From contig NZ_PIQG01000003.1 in NCBI RefSeq assembly GCF_003987435.1, positions 209,081 through 273,080 on the forward strand: 64,000 bases of DNA, read 5' to 3'. A program made the position numbers and the translations under genes. This DNA is from Pseudidiomarina taiwanensis (GTDB taxonomy: Bacteria > Pseudomonadota > Gammaproteobacteria > Enterobacterales > Alteromonadaceae). Position 1 is the first letter of the stretch; the number at the start of each line of letters is the position of its first letter. This document shows positions 20,721 to 32,422 of the stretch, piece by piece. The notes under the pieces were generated by a model that was not told the DNA's origin, did no database searches, and saw only the letters and a program-made list of their open reading frames with translations.

Positions 20721-20753
20721 AGCAAGATTCTTGTAAAGTTTTGTCATTTTGCC

Positions 20754-20794
20754 AATGCGGCGACGTCAGGTATGATGTCGCCGCATTTGTTTTA
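20754..20794 (+). terminator. Terminator after porin
   Basis: AATGCGGCGAC (20754-20764) pairs perfectly with GTCGCCGCATT (20777-20787) around a 12-base loop and is followed by a T-rich stretch TGTTTTAT. Confidence 0.75.
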
Positions 20795-20822
20795 TCACTA
20801 TCGCAACGGATGATGTCTGATT

Positions 20823-21407
20823 ATGCTATTGATGGTCGATAACTACGACTCGTTTACTCATAATGTGGTGCGCTACTTTCAGGAGTTGGGTGCGCGCGTT
20901 GAGGTGGTCCGTAATGACTATATCGAACCCGAAGCGATCGCTGCTCGAGGCTATCATGGTATTATTCTCTCGCCTGGACCCTGCACACCAAGTGAAGCTG
21001 GACAAACGCTCAATATCATCGACGCCTATCGTGGCCGACTCCCGATTTTAGGGGTGTGCCTTGGCCACCAAGCCATCGGTCAAGCTCTTGGCGCAAAAGT
21101 TGTCCGTGCGGAGCAGGTTATGCATGGTAAAACCTCCGTGCTTGAGCATACCGGGCAGGGCCTATTTGAAGGGTTACCAAACCCTCTAACGGTTGCGCGC
21201 TATCACTCACTGGTGATTGACCCCGCAAGCCTCCCAGTGGAGTTAGTCGTTGACGCATGGACCCATAGCCAATCTGGACAACGCGAGATTATGGCGATAC
21301 GCCATCGTGATGAACCCATGTGGGGCATTCAATACCACCCCGAGGCAATTCAGACCGAAGCAGGTCATGCCTTGTTTCAAAACTTTTTAAAAGCGTGCCA
21401 ACAGTAG
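20823..21407 (+). CDS. pabA: Aminodeoxychorismate/anthranilate synthase glutamine amidotransferase
   Basis: A 194-residue class I glutamine amidotransferase supplying ammonia to PabB (folate) and possibly TrpE. MLLMVDNYDSFTHNVVRYF, the oxyanion-loop SPGPCTPSEAG, the nucleophile Cys in GVCLGHQ (about 79) and the HPE dyad (about 171-173) are present. The next gene is the astC/argD aminotransferase, the same neighbourhood as pabA-argD in E. coli. No partner pabB or trpE is in the window, so PabA versus TrpG is decided on similarity and context only. Confidence 0.88.
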   Translation: MLLMVDNYDSFTHNVVRYFQELGARVEVVRNDYIEPEAIAARGYHGIILSPGPCTPSEAGQTLNIIDAYRGRLPILGVCLGHQAIGQALGAKVVRAEQVMHGKTSVLEHTGQGLFEGLPNPLTVARYHSLVIDPASLPVELVVDAWTHSQSGQREIMAIRHRDEPMWGIQYHPEAIQTEAGHALFQNFLKACQQ

Positions 21408-21415
21408 AAATTTTT

Positions 21416-21433
21416 TAGTGTAAATATTCACTA
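21416..21433. promoter_or_regulatory. 18-bp near-palindrome upstream of astC, candidate operator
   Basis: TAGTGTAAATATTCACTA has perfect 5-base outer arms (TAGTG/CACTA) and an AT-rich centre. It lies in the 187-base gap between pabA and astC. ATTCA half-sites like those of ArgR occur here and again at 21453-21457, but the spacing does not match the canonical ARG box, so the regulator is uncertain. Confidence 0.4.
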
Positions 21434-21552
21434 GAATCCAACTCAATTGCATATTCATGCAGACACTGTGCAAGCTTAATTATTCTGCGCCTAAAACCCA
21501 GTAAACGAGTCGCTATCCCCCACGACAAACGTGTGATTTGTTGGCATAATAA

Positions 21553-22809
<1,257 letters not shown>

Positions 22810-22833
22810 TTCGGTCACCAACGGAGAACTTTT

Positions 22834-23847
22834 ATGTTTGTGGTGCGCCCAATTGCGCCGAGTGATTACTCGGCGCTTTATGATTGTGCGGTTGAGTCTG
22901 GTCATGGCTTTACGTCCTTGCCAGTGGACGAAGGCTTGTTGCAAAAGCGCATTGCGCGTGCACAAGAAGCGTTCGCTCGCCCTCATGTTGCTGAACCTGG
23001 CGAAGAAGGCTATTTATTCGTCATGGAGGAGACCCGTACCGGCGCGGTTGTCGGTTGTAGTGGTATCGAGGCAGCGGTCGGCTTAAGTGATAGTTTTTAT
23101 CATTACCGGCTTGGCCACGAAGTGCATCAAAGTGCCAGCCTCGATATTTACAATGCCCAGCAAACATTGACCTTATGCAACGATTACACTGGCTACAGTG
23201 AACTCTGTACGTTATTTCTGCGCGCCCCTTATCGACGTGATATGAACGGTCGTGTGTTGTCGCGTTTTCGGATGCTGTTTATGGCAGAGTTTCGCGAGCG
23301 CTTCAGCCAATATGCGATAGCAGAAATGCGTGGAGTATCCGATGAAGACGGGAACTCACCATTTTGGAGCTGGTTACAGCAGCACTTTTTTAAGCTTGAT
23401 TTTACTCAAGCAGATTATCTAACCGGTATTGGTGAGAAAACTTTTGTAGCCGAACTGATGCCACGTCATCCGATTTATGTCAGCTTATTACCAGCGGCAG
23501 CTCAAAAGGTAATTGGGCAGGTTCACGAGAATACTCGCCCAGCGTTGAAAATGCTGCAACACGAAGGTTTCCGCTGCCGCGGGTATGTGGATATTTTTGA
23601 TGCAGGGCCGACTGTTGAAGCTGAAATCGAGAATATTCGCAGTGTGCGAGAAAGCGGCCGGTATCAAGTCCACATTGGGGTGGTTAAACAGCCGACCAGA
23701 TATATTTTGTGCAACACGCGCGTTGCAGATTTCCGGGCGTTGCAAGCGGATGTTGAGCTGCACGATGAGCAAGTCGTGATTGCGCCTGACGTGGCAGAGG
23801 CATTGCGCGTTGGCAACGGTGATTGGCTGCGTGCGGTCGCCTTGTAG
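22834..23847 (+). CDS. astA: Arginine N-succinyltransferase
   Basis: A 337-residue acyltransferase that starts the AST pathway by moving succinyl from succinyl-CoA to arginine. MFVVRPIAPSDYSALYDCA is a typical AstA start, followed by VGCSGIEAAVGL, the ELCTLFL segment and RYGMNG-type region (here RRDMNGRVLSRFRMLF), and GFRCRGYVDIFDAGP near the C-terminus. It lies 24 bases after astC with GGAG before the ATG, in the catabolic order astC-astA-astD. Confidence 0.95.
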   Translation: MFVVRPIAPSDYSALYDCAVESGHGFTSLPVDEGLLQKRIARAQEAFARPHVAEPGEEGYLFVMEETRTGAVVGCSGIEAAVGLSDSFYHYRLGHEVHQSASLDIYNAQQTLTLCNDYTGYSELCTLFLRAPYRRDMNGRVLSRFRMLFMAEFRERFSQYAIAEMRGVSDEDGNSPFWSWLQQHFFKLDFTQADYLTGIGEKTFVAELMPRHPIYVSLLPAAAQKVIGQVHENTRPALKMLQHEGFRCRGYVDIFDAGPTVEAEIENIRSVRESGRYQVHIGVVKQPTRYILCNTRVADFRALQADVELHDEQVVIAPDVAEALRVGNGDWLRAVAL

Positions 23848-23866
23848 TCAAGCGAACAGCGAATAA

Positions 23867-25357
<1,491 letters not shown>

Positions 25358-25387
25358 TCCGGTAACGATAAAAATAGAGGACCTCAT

Positions 25388-25804
25388 ATGGCCGCAACAG
25401 CAATGCAAGCAAATGTTGAATGGCGTCAAAACATGGAGTTTGTGGCGACCGTTGGTTCAGGACATGAGGTCAGCATGGATGGCTCGAAGCAGACGGCTGC
25501 AAGCCCAATGGAGCTAGTGCTGGCGGCTGCAGGCGGATGCTCATCGGTTGATGTAGTGAGTATTCTTGAGAAAACGCGGCAGCAAGTCACTGGCGTACGC
25601 TGTGAGGTGTCGGGCGAGCGCGCGGATGCAACGCCCGCAGTCTTCACTAAGATTCACCTACATTTTATCGTGACCGGGACCGATGTGAACCCAACTCATG
25701 TTGAGCGGGCGGTTAAGCTCTCAGCGGATAAGTACTGTTCCGTTGCGAAAATGCTCGAGGCTAGTGTTGAGCTCACCCACGATTTTCGGATTGAGCCGGC
25801 TTAA
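25388..25804 (+). CDS. OsmC/YhfA-family redox protein
   Basis: A 138-residue OsmC-fold protein closest in pattern to E. coli YhfA: ASPMELVLAAAGGCSSVDVVSIL contains the first conserved Cys, and LSADKYCSVAKMLE the second. OsmC proteins reduce organic hydroperoxides with such a Cys pair; for the YhfA branch the substrate is not established. It lies 30 bases after astD and three bases before rlmJ and may share the ast transcript. Confidence 0.85.
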   Translation: MAATAMQANVEWRQNMEFVATVGSGHEVSMDGSKQTAASPMELVLAAAGGCSSVDVVSILEKTRQQVTGVRCEVSGERADATPAVFTKIHLHFIVTGTDVNPTHVERAVKLSADKYCSVAKMLEASVELTHDFRIEPA

Positions 25805-25807
25805 ACG

Positions 25808-26656
25808 GTGAACTATCGTCATTCGTATCATGCGGGTAATTTTGCCGATGTGATGAAGCACGCCTTACTGTGTTTAAGTCTTCAGCATCTACAGCAAAAG
25901 CCCAAACCATTTTTTGTGCTCGATACGCATGCCGGAGTTGGCTTCTATGATGTCACCGATACTCCGGCACAAAAGACCCAAGAGTGGGTTGATGGCATCG
26001 GACGGCTCTATCAGCGTCAAGATATTCCCAACTCACTGCGCCATTATCTGGAGTTGGTCGAACAGGCGAACGCCGGCTCAGCTGAGTTAAAGTTTTATCC
26101 TGGCTCGCCTTGGTTTAGTGCGCAAATGTTGCGTCCTGACGACCGCTTGATCTTGTGTGAGTTACATCCACAAGACGGATTGGCGTTAGCAGAAAACTTT
26201 GCAACAGTGCCACAAGTGCAAGTGAAAACACCCGCTAATGGCTATCAAGAGCTGAAAGCGAATCTCCCCCCGAAAGAAAAACGCGGTATGGTCTTAATTG
26301 ATCCGCCATTTGAGCAAACCAATGAATTCGAGCAAGTCGAGAAAGCGCTCACGGCTGCGCTCAAACGTTGGCAGTCGGGCAGCTATGTGGTTTGGTATCC
26401 AATCAAAAATGAACAAGGTGTAGTTGAATTTCAACGCGCCGTAAAAGCGTTAGTCGGACCTGGTGAGAATGTTTTTGCGATTGATTTTTGGGTGCGCTCA
26501 GGGCTGACTGCCAAAGGCATGAACGGTTGCGGCATGCTGTTTATCAATCCACCTTATCGAGTCGTCCAAGAAAGCCCAGAATTGATGGCTTTCTTGGTGA
26601 AAGAACTAGCCCAAGATGCGCACGCTCACTATCAATTGAGCTGGGTGACGCCTTAA
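25808..26656 (+). CDS. rlmJ: 23S rRNA (adenine(2030)-N6)-methyltransferase
   Basis: A 282-residue SAM-dependent methyltransferase for A2030 of 23S rRNA. MNYRHSYHAGNFADVMKHALL is the family's conserved N-terminus, and the catalytic DPPF motif appears in VLIDPPFEQ (about 164). It starts at GTG 25808, three bases after the OsmC-like gene, with no strong Shine-Dalgarno, suggesting translational coupling. Its stop overlaps the stop of convergent prkB through the shared palindrome TTAA (26653-26656). Confidence 0.93.
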   Translation: MNYRHSYHAGNFADVMKHALLCLSLQHLQQKPKPFFVLDTHAGVGFYDVTDTPAQKTQEWVDGIGRLYQRQDIPNSLRHYLELVEQANAGSAELKFYPGSPWFSAQMLRPDDRLILCELHPQDGLALAENFATVPQVQVKTPANGYQELKANLPPKEKRGMVLIDPPFEQTNEFEQVEKALTAALKRWQSGSYVVWYPIKNEQGVVEFQRAVKALVGPGENVFAIDFWVRSGLTAKGMNGCGMLFINPPYRVVQESPELMAFLVKELAQDAHAHYQLSWVTP

Positions 26657-27546
26657 CGTTTAAGCCAACTGCCCTCACGACCGAGGCGTTTGTGCTCCAT
26701 CATTTGTTCAATCAAAGGCGCCAAAATCAGCTCCATTGCAAACACCATTTTGCCACCTGGGACGACGAGGGTATTCATGCGTGACATAAAAGAGCCGTCA
26801 ATCATCCGCAGGTAGTAAGGAAAATCGACGTCTTTTAAGCCACGAAAACGAATGACCACAAAACTCTCATCAAGCGATGGAATATCTTTGGCGCTAAAGG
26901 GGTTTGATGTGTCGACCGTTGGCACTCGCTGGAAATTGATGTGGGTACGCGAGAACTGCGGCACAATATGGTGAATATAATCTTCCATGCTCCGAACGAT
27001 ACTTTGCGTAACGGCTTCACGCGAGTGGCCTCGTTCTGAAGTATCACGCATCAGTTTCTGAATCCATTCTAGGTTAACGATGGGAACCATGCCGATCAGC
27101 AAATCGACGTACTGGGCAACATCGTAATCCTGCCCAACTACGCCACCGTGTAAGCCCTCATAAAAGAGCAAATCCGTTGCTTCGGGCAAATCTTCCCATG
27201 GGGTAAAAGTACCGGGCATTTGATTATACGGAACCGCTTCATCAAAGCTGTGCAGGTAACGGCGCGTTTGCCCTAATCCGGTCTCGCTGTATTGCCGAAA
27301 CAAGCCTTCTAACCGATTAAAATCATTCGCTTCTGGACCAAAATAGCTAATATCGCGCCCTTGTTCCTGTGCTTTGCGAATCGCAACTTCCATTTCTGGA
27401 CGTGAGTAGCGATGGAAACTATCGCCCTCAACAAAGGCTGCGGTAAGACGCTGACTGCGAAAGATATGGCGTAAAGCCTGACTGGTGGTCGTGGTTCCGG
27501 CTCCAGAAGAACCGGTGACTGCGATAATCGGATGCTGGCTCGACAT
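26653..27546 (-). CDS. prkB: Phosphoribulokinase-like protein PrkB
   Basis: A 297-residue P-loop kinase of the PRK/uridine kinase class, similar to E. coli PrkB (YhfF neighbourhood, 289 aa). The P-loop is GSSGAGTTTTSQAL (12-25), then FVEGDSFHRYSR with the conserved Asp, and LLFYEGLHGG. The physiological role in non-autotrophs is unclear; no Calvin-cycle genes are near. GGAGG lies just upstream of the ATG. The gene is convergent with rlmJ. Confidence 0.9.
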   Translation of the reverse strand: MSSQHPIIAVTGSSGAGTTTTSQALRHIFRSQRLTAAFVEGDSFHRYSRPEMEVAIRKAQEQGRDISYFGPEANDFNRLEGLFRQYSETGLGQTRRYLHSFDEAVPYNQMPGTFTPWEDLPEATDLLFYEGLHGGVVGQDYDVAQYVDLLIGMVPIVNLEWIQKLMRDTSERGHSREAVTQSIVRSMEDYIHHIVPQFSRTHINFQRVPTVDTSNPFSAKDIPSLDESFVVIRFRGLKDVDFPYYLRMIDGSFMSRMNTLVVPGGKMVFAMELILAPLIEQMMEHKRLGREGSWLKR

Positions 27547-27597
27547 GCGTCCTCCGTAAACATTGAATGAATGTTATACGGGGTCGGCGGCCATTGA

Positions 27598-27831
27598 TCA
27601 ATAGTGAGGCGGAATCTCGCTGGCTGGATCAGCTGGGTCAGAATCGTTTTGTTCTTGTAATTGTTGAAACTTTTCTGCCATCAGTTGCAAGCGCCGCTCG
27701 AGTAATCTGAGTTGCTCATCTTGTTGAGCAATCACTCGATTTAACGCATCAATCGTGTCTTCTTGAAAAGCGAATTGGCTCTCTAAATTCGCGAGTCGCA
27801 TCAGGATCTCGTCATCTGAGCGCACAGTCAT
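27598..27831 (-). CDS. slyX: SlyX family protein
   Basis: A 77-residue cytosolic protein that is almost all coiled coil (residues about 8-55, LANLESQFAFQEDTIDALNR type heptads) with a polar tail ending PPHY, a typical SlyX ending. The start at 27831 is chosen because the frame upstream runs into the fkpA coding region. It is divergent from fkpA as in E. coli. The function of SlyX is unknown. Confidence 0.9.
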   Translation of the reverse strand: MTVRSDDEILMRLANLESQFAFQEDTIDALNRVIAQQDEQLRLLERRLQLMAEKFQQLQEQNDSDPADPASEIPPHY

Positions 27832-27917
27832 AGGCAAACCCCATTGTTTGTGTGTAGTATAAGGGACGCGTAGAATTAGACCTGAGTTAGAATTTGAATT
27901 CAATAATGGAGCATTAA

Positions 27918-28697
27918 ATGAAGTATTCTGTGAAGCCCATCGCCCTGAGTCTTGTCGCTGTCGCTTTGTTCGGCTGTAGCAAACCAGAGCCATATCCAGT
28001 GCTGGCGGAAGCGCCCACTGACGAAAAAGCCAAAATGGCCTATGCACTTGGCGCCTCGGTTGGTGGTTTTGTCGGCGATAACTTAGACCAGCAAGAAGAA
28101 GGCGGTTATGAGATCGATCGGCAAATGGTGATTGCGGGTTTTGTTGACGCGCTTAAGGCGGAAGCAAAAATTTCTGAGGAAGAAGCCGATCAGTTATTAA
28201 CTCAAATGCAGCAAGAAGCGACCAGCATGCGGCAAGAGACCCTTGGTGGTAAAGCGAAAGCAGAAGGTGAAGCCTATCTCGCGGAAAATGCGCAGAAAGA
28301 AGGGGTTGTTGTCACCGAGTCAGGGTTGCAATACGAAGTATTAAGCGAAGCGCCTGCGGATGCACCTAAGCCAGTCGCAACGGATATTGTTGAAGTGCAC
28401 TATGAAGGGACACTGATCAATGGTGAAGTATTCGATAGCTCACTGCAGCGTGGCCAATCTGCGGTATTCCCGCTCAACCGTGTCATTAAAGGTTGGACAG
28501 AAGGCGTACAGTTAATGGGTGTTGGCTCGAAATATCGCTTCGTCATTCCAGCTGATTTGGCATATGGTGACCGAGAAGTCGCTGGAGGCGCAATTCCGCC
28601 TTCATCAACACTGATTTTTGAAGTTGAATTACTCGACATCAAACCACAAGAGGCACCTGCTGCAGACGTAGAAGTCGGCAGTGAAGGTGGTCAGTAA
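27918..28697 (+). CDS. fkpA: FKBP-type peptidyl-prolyl isomerase lipoprotein
   Basis: A 259-residue periplasmic foldase with an N-terminal dimerisation helix region (about 35-115) and a C-terminal FKBP domain (about 130-240) showing VEVHYEGTLINGEVFDSS, the FPLNRVIKGWTEGVQLM segment and AYGDREVAGGAIPPSSTLIFEVELL (split here). MKYSVKPIALSLVAVALFGC is a lipoprotein signal with lipobox LFGC, so it is probably membrane-anchored, unlike the soluble E. coli FkpA. A terminator follows. Confidence 0.94.
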   Translation: MKYSVKPIALSLVAVALFGCSKPEPYPVLAEAPTDEKAKMAYALGASVGGFVGDNLDQQEEGGYEIDRQMVIAGFVDALKAEAKISEEEADQLLTQMQQEATSMRQETLGGKAKAEGEAYLAENAQKEGVVVTESGLQYEVLSEAPADAPKPVATDIVEVHYEGTLINGEVFDSSLQRGQSAVFPLNRVIKGWTEGVQLMGVGSKYRFVIPADLAYGDREVAGGAIPPSSTLIFEVELLDIKPQEAPAADVEVGSEGGQ

Positions 28698-28712
28698 GAC
28701 TAAGCCATAAAC

Positions 28713-28742
28713 AAAAAAAGCCAGCATCTGCTGGCTTTTTTT
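28713..28742. terminator. Bidirectional terminator between fkpA and rsd
   Basis: AAAAAAGCCAGC (28714-28725) and GCTGGCTTTTTT (28730-28741) form a stem with loop ATCT, with A and T runs on each side, so it can serve both convergent genes; the rsd stop codon overlaps its right edge. Confidence 0.9.
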
Positions 28743-29214
28743 ATGACATCAAATCATGTTCTTCGAGAGTGGCGAGTAAGCGATCCTCAAACTCCATTCG
28801 TAATTCGAGGGCCTCACCGAGTTCGGCAAGATCGCGATCAAAGTTCGGGAGTTGCTGTTGGTCTGTCGCCTCACTGTAGGCGTCATTGAAATCGAGTGCG
28901 ATTTCGGTGGTATCACTAATCAGCGGAAAGACATCGTCGGCGACTTGTCGGGTTATAGCCGGTGCTCGATGAGAGTGCTGGATAATCTGATCGTAAATTT
29001 CAAAATGACCGGCAGAAATATAATCGACCATAATTTCACAAAACTCGCGTATCAGCTGTGCGTCAGGCAGCGGGGTCGCGTCACGCTCTTGATGACCGGT
29101 CACGACCAACTGACAGTACTTGACCAGTAGCTGTTGGCGCTCGTCCAACCATCGGTCGATCGCAGCATTTTGTCCTTGCCAACGTTGTTGAGCGGCTTGT
29201 TGCCGTTTTAACAT
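28741..29214 (-). CDS. rsd: Sigma D regulator (Rsd/AlgQ family)
   Basis: A 157-residue helical protein. The pattern IDRWLDERQQLLVKYCQL, then FCEIMVDYISAGHFEIYDQII, matches E. coli Rsd, which binds the housekeeping sigma factor in stationary phase. Gene order rsd, nudC, hemE is as in E. coli, which strongly supports the call. It is divergent from nudC across about 80 bases. Confidence 0.92.
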   Translation of the reverse strand: MLKRQQAAQQRWQGQNAAIDRWLDERQQLLVKYCQLVVTGHQERDATPLPDAQLIREFCEIMVDYISAGHFEIYDQIIQHSHRAPAITRQVADDVFPLISDTTEIALDFNDAYSEATDQQQLPNFDRDLAELGEALELRMEFEDRLLATLEEHDLMS

Positions 29215-29297
29215 AAGTCTTCCTCAGTTATGATGTTCCAACATACTGATAACCGCCCTTAGGCGTCAACTTTTTTCAGCCAAAATGGAGTCCAGTT

Positions 29298-30110
29298 ATG
29301 CTGAAACCCTATCAAACTCCGGCCCGTGATGAGCCTGCTTGGTGGTTTGTGATTTCGGCAGGCAATATGCTCCTTGATCAGAATAATATGCCACCTCATG
29401 GTGCTTTGGAGCTGCTGCGCTGGCCCGATCTTACTGATTATACTGTGGTCCATTTAGGGCGCTTGCGTGAACGCAACTGCTACTTAGTTATCGCTGATCT
29501 TGATGACCCTAATTTCACTGAACTTGGCCAATTCGAATCGGTGCGACTGCTTATTCAGCAGCAAGATGAGGAATTATTCGCTCTTGCTGCGCGCGCAAAA
29601 CAAGTGACCGAGTTTATTCAAACCCATCGTTACTGTGGTCGCTGTGGGAGTCGCATGGAGGTGATTGATTGGGAATTGGCGATGCAGTGTAATCGTTGTC
29701 AGCATCGCTGTTATCCTCGTATTTCACCGTGCGTTATCGTTGCGATTACCAAGCAAAACAAAATTTTACTGGCACGTGGTAAGCGTCATCGCGAAGGATT
29801 ATTTTCTGTCTTAGCTGGCTTTATTGAAGCCGGTGAGACCGTCGAGCAAGGACTCGCCCGCGAAGTGCACGAAGAGGCTGGTATTCGAATCAAAAACATT
29901 GAGTATGTCGGCAGTCAACCTTGGCCCTTTCCACATTCGTTGATGCTGGGGTTCGTTGCCGAGTGGGAAAGCGGAGAATTACGACTTGATCCATTTGAGC
30001 TCGAGCAAGGCAACTGGTTCGGCTTTGATGAGCTGCCAGAAACCCCGCAACCCGGGTCAATTGCGGATCGACTAATTCAAGCCGCACGAGCCAAAATTGA
30101 GCAAGCGTAA
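29298..30110 (+). CDS. nudC: NAD(+) diphosphatase / NAD-RNA decapping hydrolase
   Basis: A 270-residue Nudix hydrolase cleaving NADH to NMNH and AMP and removing NAD caps from RNA. A zinc ribbon is formed by CGRCGS (about 113-118) and CNRC about 18 residues later, followed by the Nudix box GFIEAGETVEQGLAREVHEEAGI (about 173-195) and the NudC-specific SQPWPFPHSLMLGF. It lies 54 bases before hemE. Confidence 0.95.
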   Translation: MLKPYQTPARDEPAWWFVISAGNMLLDQNNMPPHGALELLRWPDLTDYTVVHLGRLRERNCYLVIADLDDPNFTELGQFESVRLLIQQQDEELFALAARAKQVTEFIQTHRYCGRCGSRMEVIDWELAMQCNRCQHRCYPRISPCVIVAITKQNKILLARGKRHREGLFSVLAGFIEAGETVEQGLAREVHEEAGIRIKNIEYVGSQPWPFPHSLMLGFVAEWESGELRLDPFELEQGNWFGFDELPETPQPGSIADRLIQAARAKIEQA

Positions 30111-30164
30111 GTACGCATAAGCTGTTAAAATACGGCTTCGCAAAATAATGATGTAGAGAGAACC

Positions 30165-31244
30165 ATGAGCCAAGCAAAACCTGACTTGCAGAACGATCTT
30201 TATTTGCGCGCACTCCTGCGCCAACCCACTGAGCGGACTCCAATTTGGATGATGCGCCAGGCTGGACGTTATCTACCCGAGTATCGCAAAGTTCGCCAGC
30301 AAGCAGGCGACTTTATGGCGTTATGTCAAAACCCTGAGTTGGCTTGTGAAGTGACGTTACAACCGCTTCGTCGCTTCCCTCTCGATGCAGCCATTCTATT
30401 TTCCGATATTCTAACGATTCCCGATGCCATGGGGCTTGGTCTCTATTTCGAAGCGGGTGAAGGTCCTCGCTTCGAGCGTCCGGTGCGAACACTTGATGCA
30501 ATTGAAAAGCTTGGGGTACCTGATCCGGAGCAAGAACTTGGCTATGTGATGGATGCAGTTCGTACGATTCGCCGTGAGCTTGGGGGTAAAGTTCCATTGA
30601 TCGGCTTCTCTGGTAGTCCATGGACACTGGCGACCTACATGGTTGAAGGTGGGAGTACCAAGAATTTTAGTGTGATCAAGAAGATGCTGTTTGCTGAACC
30701 GCAAGCGCTGCACCTGCTGCTGGATAAGCTGGCGCAGTCGGTCACGTCATATTTGAATGCGCAAATTGCCGCAGGCGCGCAAGCGGTGATGATTTTCGAT
30801 ACCTGGGGTGGAGTGTTGAGTCCGCGCGATTACCGTGAGTTCTCGCTTGCCTACATGGATAAAATCGTCAAAGGCTTAACCCGTGAAGCAGATGGCCGCA
30901 CTGTTCCGGTTACATTGTTTACCAAAAATGGCGGCGCTTGGTTGCCGGATATGGCCGCGACTGGCTGTGATGCACTTGGGGTTGATTGGACCACTAATCT
31001 TGGCGATGCGCGGGCAGCGGTGAAGGGACAAGTTGCCCTGCAAGGGAATATGGATCCAAGTGTTCTTTATGCACCACCGGCTCGAATTGAAGCTGAGGTT
31101 GCCAGTATTTTAGCTAGTTACGGACAAGGTACTGGGCATGTTATGAACCTAGGTCACGGCATTCATCCTGAGGTTGATCCTGACCATGCCGCGGCTTTTA
31201 TTGAAGCTGTTCACAAATTAAGCCCCGCCTACCATAACGAATAA
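30165..31244 (+). CDS. hemE: Uroporphyrinogen decarboxylase
   Basis: A 359-residue cytosolic haem-synthesis enzyme converting uroporphyrinogen III to coproporphyrinogen III. The signature [18 protein letters not shown] lies near residues 20-37, with [13 protein letters not shown] holding the catalytic Asp, and [16 protein letters not shown]. The C-terminal [14 protein letters not shown] is also typical. GTAGAGAG precedes the ATG. Confidence 0.97.
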   Translation: MSQAKPDLQNDLYLRALLRQPTERTPIWMMRQAGRYLPEYRKVRQQAGDFMALCQNPELACEVTLQPLRRFPLDAAILFSDILTIPDAMGLGLYFEAGEGPRFERPVRTLDAIEKLGVPDPEQELGYVMDAVRTIRRELGGKVPLIGFSGSPWTLATYMVEGGSTKNFSVIKKMLFAEPQALHLLLDKLAQSVTSYLNAQIAAGAQAVMIFDTWGGVLSPRDYREFSLAYMDKIVKGLTREADGRTVPVTLFTKNGGAWLPDMAATGCDALGVDWTTNLGDARAAVKGQVALQGNMDPSVLYAPPARIEAEVASILASYGQGTGHVMNLGHGIHPEVDPDHAAAFIEAVHKLSPAYHNE

Positions 31245-31276
31245 CTGATCCGCTTTTGCGGTAAACCTCGTTTTAA

Positions 31277-31311
31277 CAGCGTTGAAGCGGGACGCCGGTC
31301 CCGCTGAGCTG
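31277..31311. other. Strong stem-loop between hemE and the RND adaptor gene
   Basis: AGCGGGAC (31286-31293) and GTCCCGCT (31298-31305) form a perfect GC-rich stem around GCCG, extended by CAGC/GCTG (31277-31280, 31308-31311). There is no T run, so it is not a clear intrinsic terminator; it may be a 3'-end stabiliser for hemE mRNA or part of the leader of the efflux genes. Confidence 0.5.
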
Positions 31312-31369
31312 CGTTACAATGACATCAGCCAAATTTTTCTTTGCGATTGCAGTAAGGAAGCAAAACACT

Positions 31370-32419
31370 ATGCGCAAATTTATGAATCCAGTTTCGATTT
31401 TTCTTGTGGTATTCTCTGCTGCCGCATTGTACTTGTGGTTTTTATACCAGCCGGCTGGGCAAGCAGAACGCCCGCAAATGGCAGTTCCGGTTGCGGCTGA
31501 GCAAGTTCAACTACGTGAATACCGCGATATCATCGAAGCGCTCGGCACCGCAAAAGCGAACGAATCGATTGTGGTGACCGCACAAGCTCAAGATGTGGTC
31601 ACTGCGATTCATTTTGATGATGGGGATACGGTTGCGGCGAATCAATTGTTGCTAGAGCTTGATACGCGTGAGGAACGCGCTCGCGTTGAAGAATTAGAGT
31701 TTCGCCTTGAAGAGGCTCAACGCCAGGCCCAGCGGTTACGCAACCTACGTTCGCAAAATGCCGCCTCGCAACAACAGCTCGAAGCACAAGAAGTTGTGGT
31801 GAAAGAGACCCTTGCGAGTTTAGAAGTGGCACAAACGCAGTTAGCAGAGAAGCAAATTCGGGCGCCATTTGCAGGGCAACTCGGAATTCGTGATGTCTCG
31901 GTCGGCTCACTGGTTAGCCCGGGTCAACAAATTACCACGCTCGATGACTTGAACCCGATCAAGCTCGACTTTAATGTCCCAGAACTGCAATTCGCAAGTT
32001 TACAAGTTGGCCAGCAAATTTCTGCGACCAGCGGAGCTTATCCTGGTGAAGTCTTTACCGGCATGATTCGCTCGATTGATTCACGCATTGACCCAGCGAC
32101 CCGTTCGATTTTAGTGCGCGCAACCATCAACAATGATGACCAACGGATTCGTCCGGGGATGTTGTTGAAAGTTACTCTTTTGCGCAGTGTCGAGCAGACC
32201 ATGATTCTGCCCGAGCAGGCCATTGTCCCTATTGAAGACCGCCATTATGTCTATCGTGTCAAAGCTGATAACACCGTAGAACAAGTTCAGGTAGTCACGG
32301 GACGACGTAAGCCTGGCTTGGTTGAAATTATTTCTGGCATCGAAGTGGGTGATACGATTGTCACCGATGGCATAGTGCGGATGCGCGATGGCATAGCGGT
32401 TAACGTGCGCGAGGGTTAA
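31370..32419 (+). CDS. RND efflux periplasmic adaptor (MFP) subunit
   Basis: A 349-residue membrane-fusion protein linking an RND pump to an outer-membrane channel. The ATG at 31370 follows TAAGGA; one membrane segment (residues about 6-24) anchors it. The lipoyl half-motifs flank a coiled-coil hairpin (about 95-150, rich in Glu, Gln and Arg), and IRAPFAGQLGIRDVSVGSLVSPGQ is the classic second lipoyl half. It ends three bases before the pump gene. No local TetR or two-component regulator is next to it, and no outer-membrane channel gene follows. Confidence 0.92.
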   Translation: MRKFMNPVSIFLVVFSAAALYLWFLYQPAGQAERPQMAVPVAAEQVQLREYRDIIEALGTAKANESIVVTAQAQDVVTAIHFDDGDTVAANQLLLELDTREERARVEELEFRLEEAQRQAQRLRNLRSQNAASQQQLEAQEVVVKETLASLEVAQTQLAEKQIRAPFAGQLGIRDVSVGSLVSPGQQITTLDDLNPIKLDFNVPELQFASLQVGQQISATSGAYPGEVFTGMIRSIDSRIDPATRSILVRATINNDDQRIRPGMLLKVTLLRSVEQTMILPEQAIVPIEDRHYVYRVKADNTVEQVQVVTGRRKPGLVEIISGIEVGDTIVTDGIVRMRDGIAVNVREG

Positions 32420-32422
32420 ATT

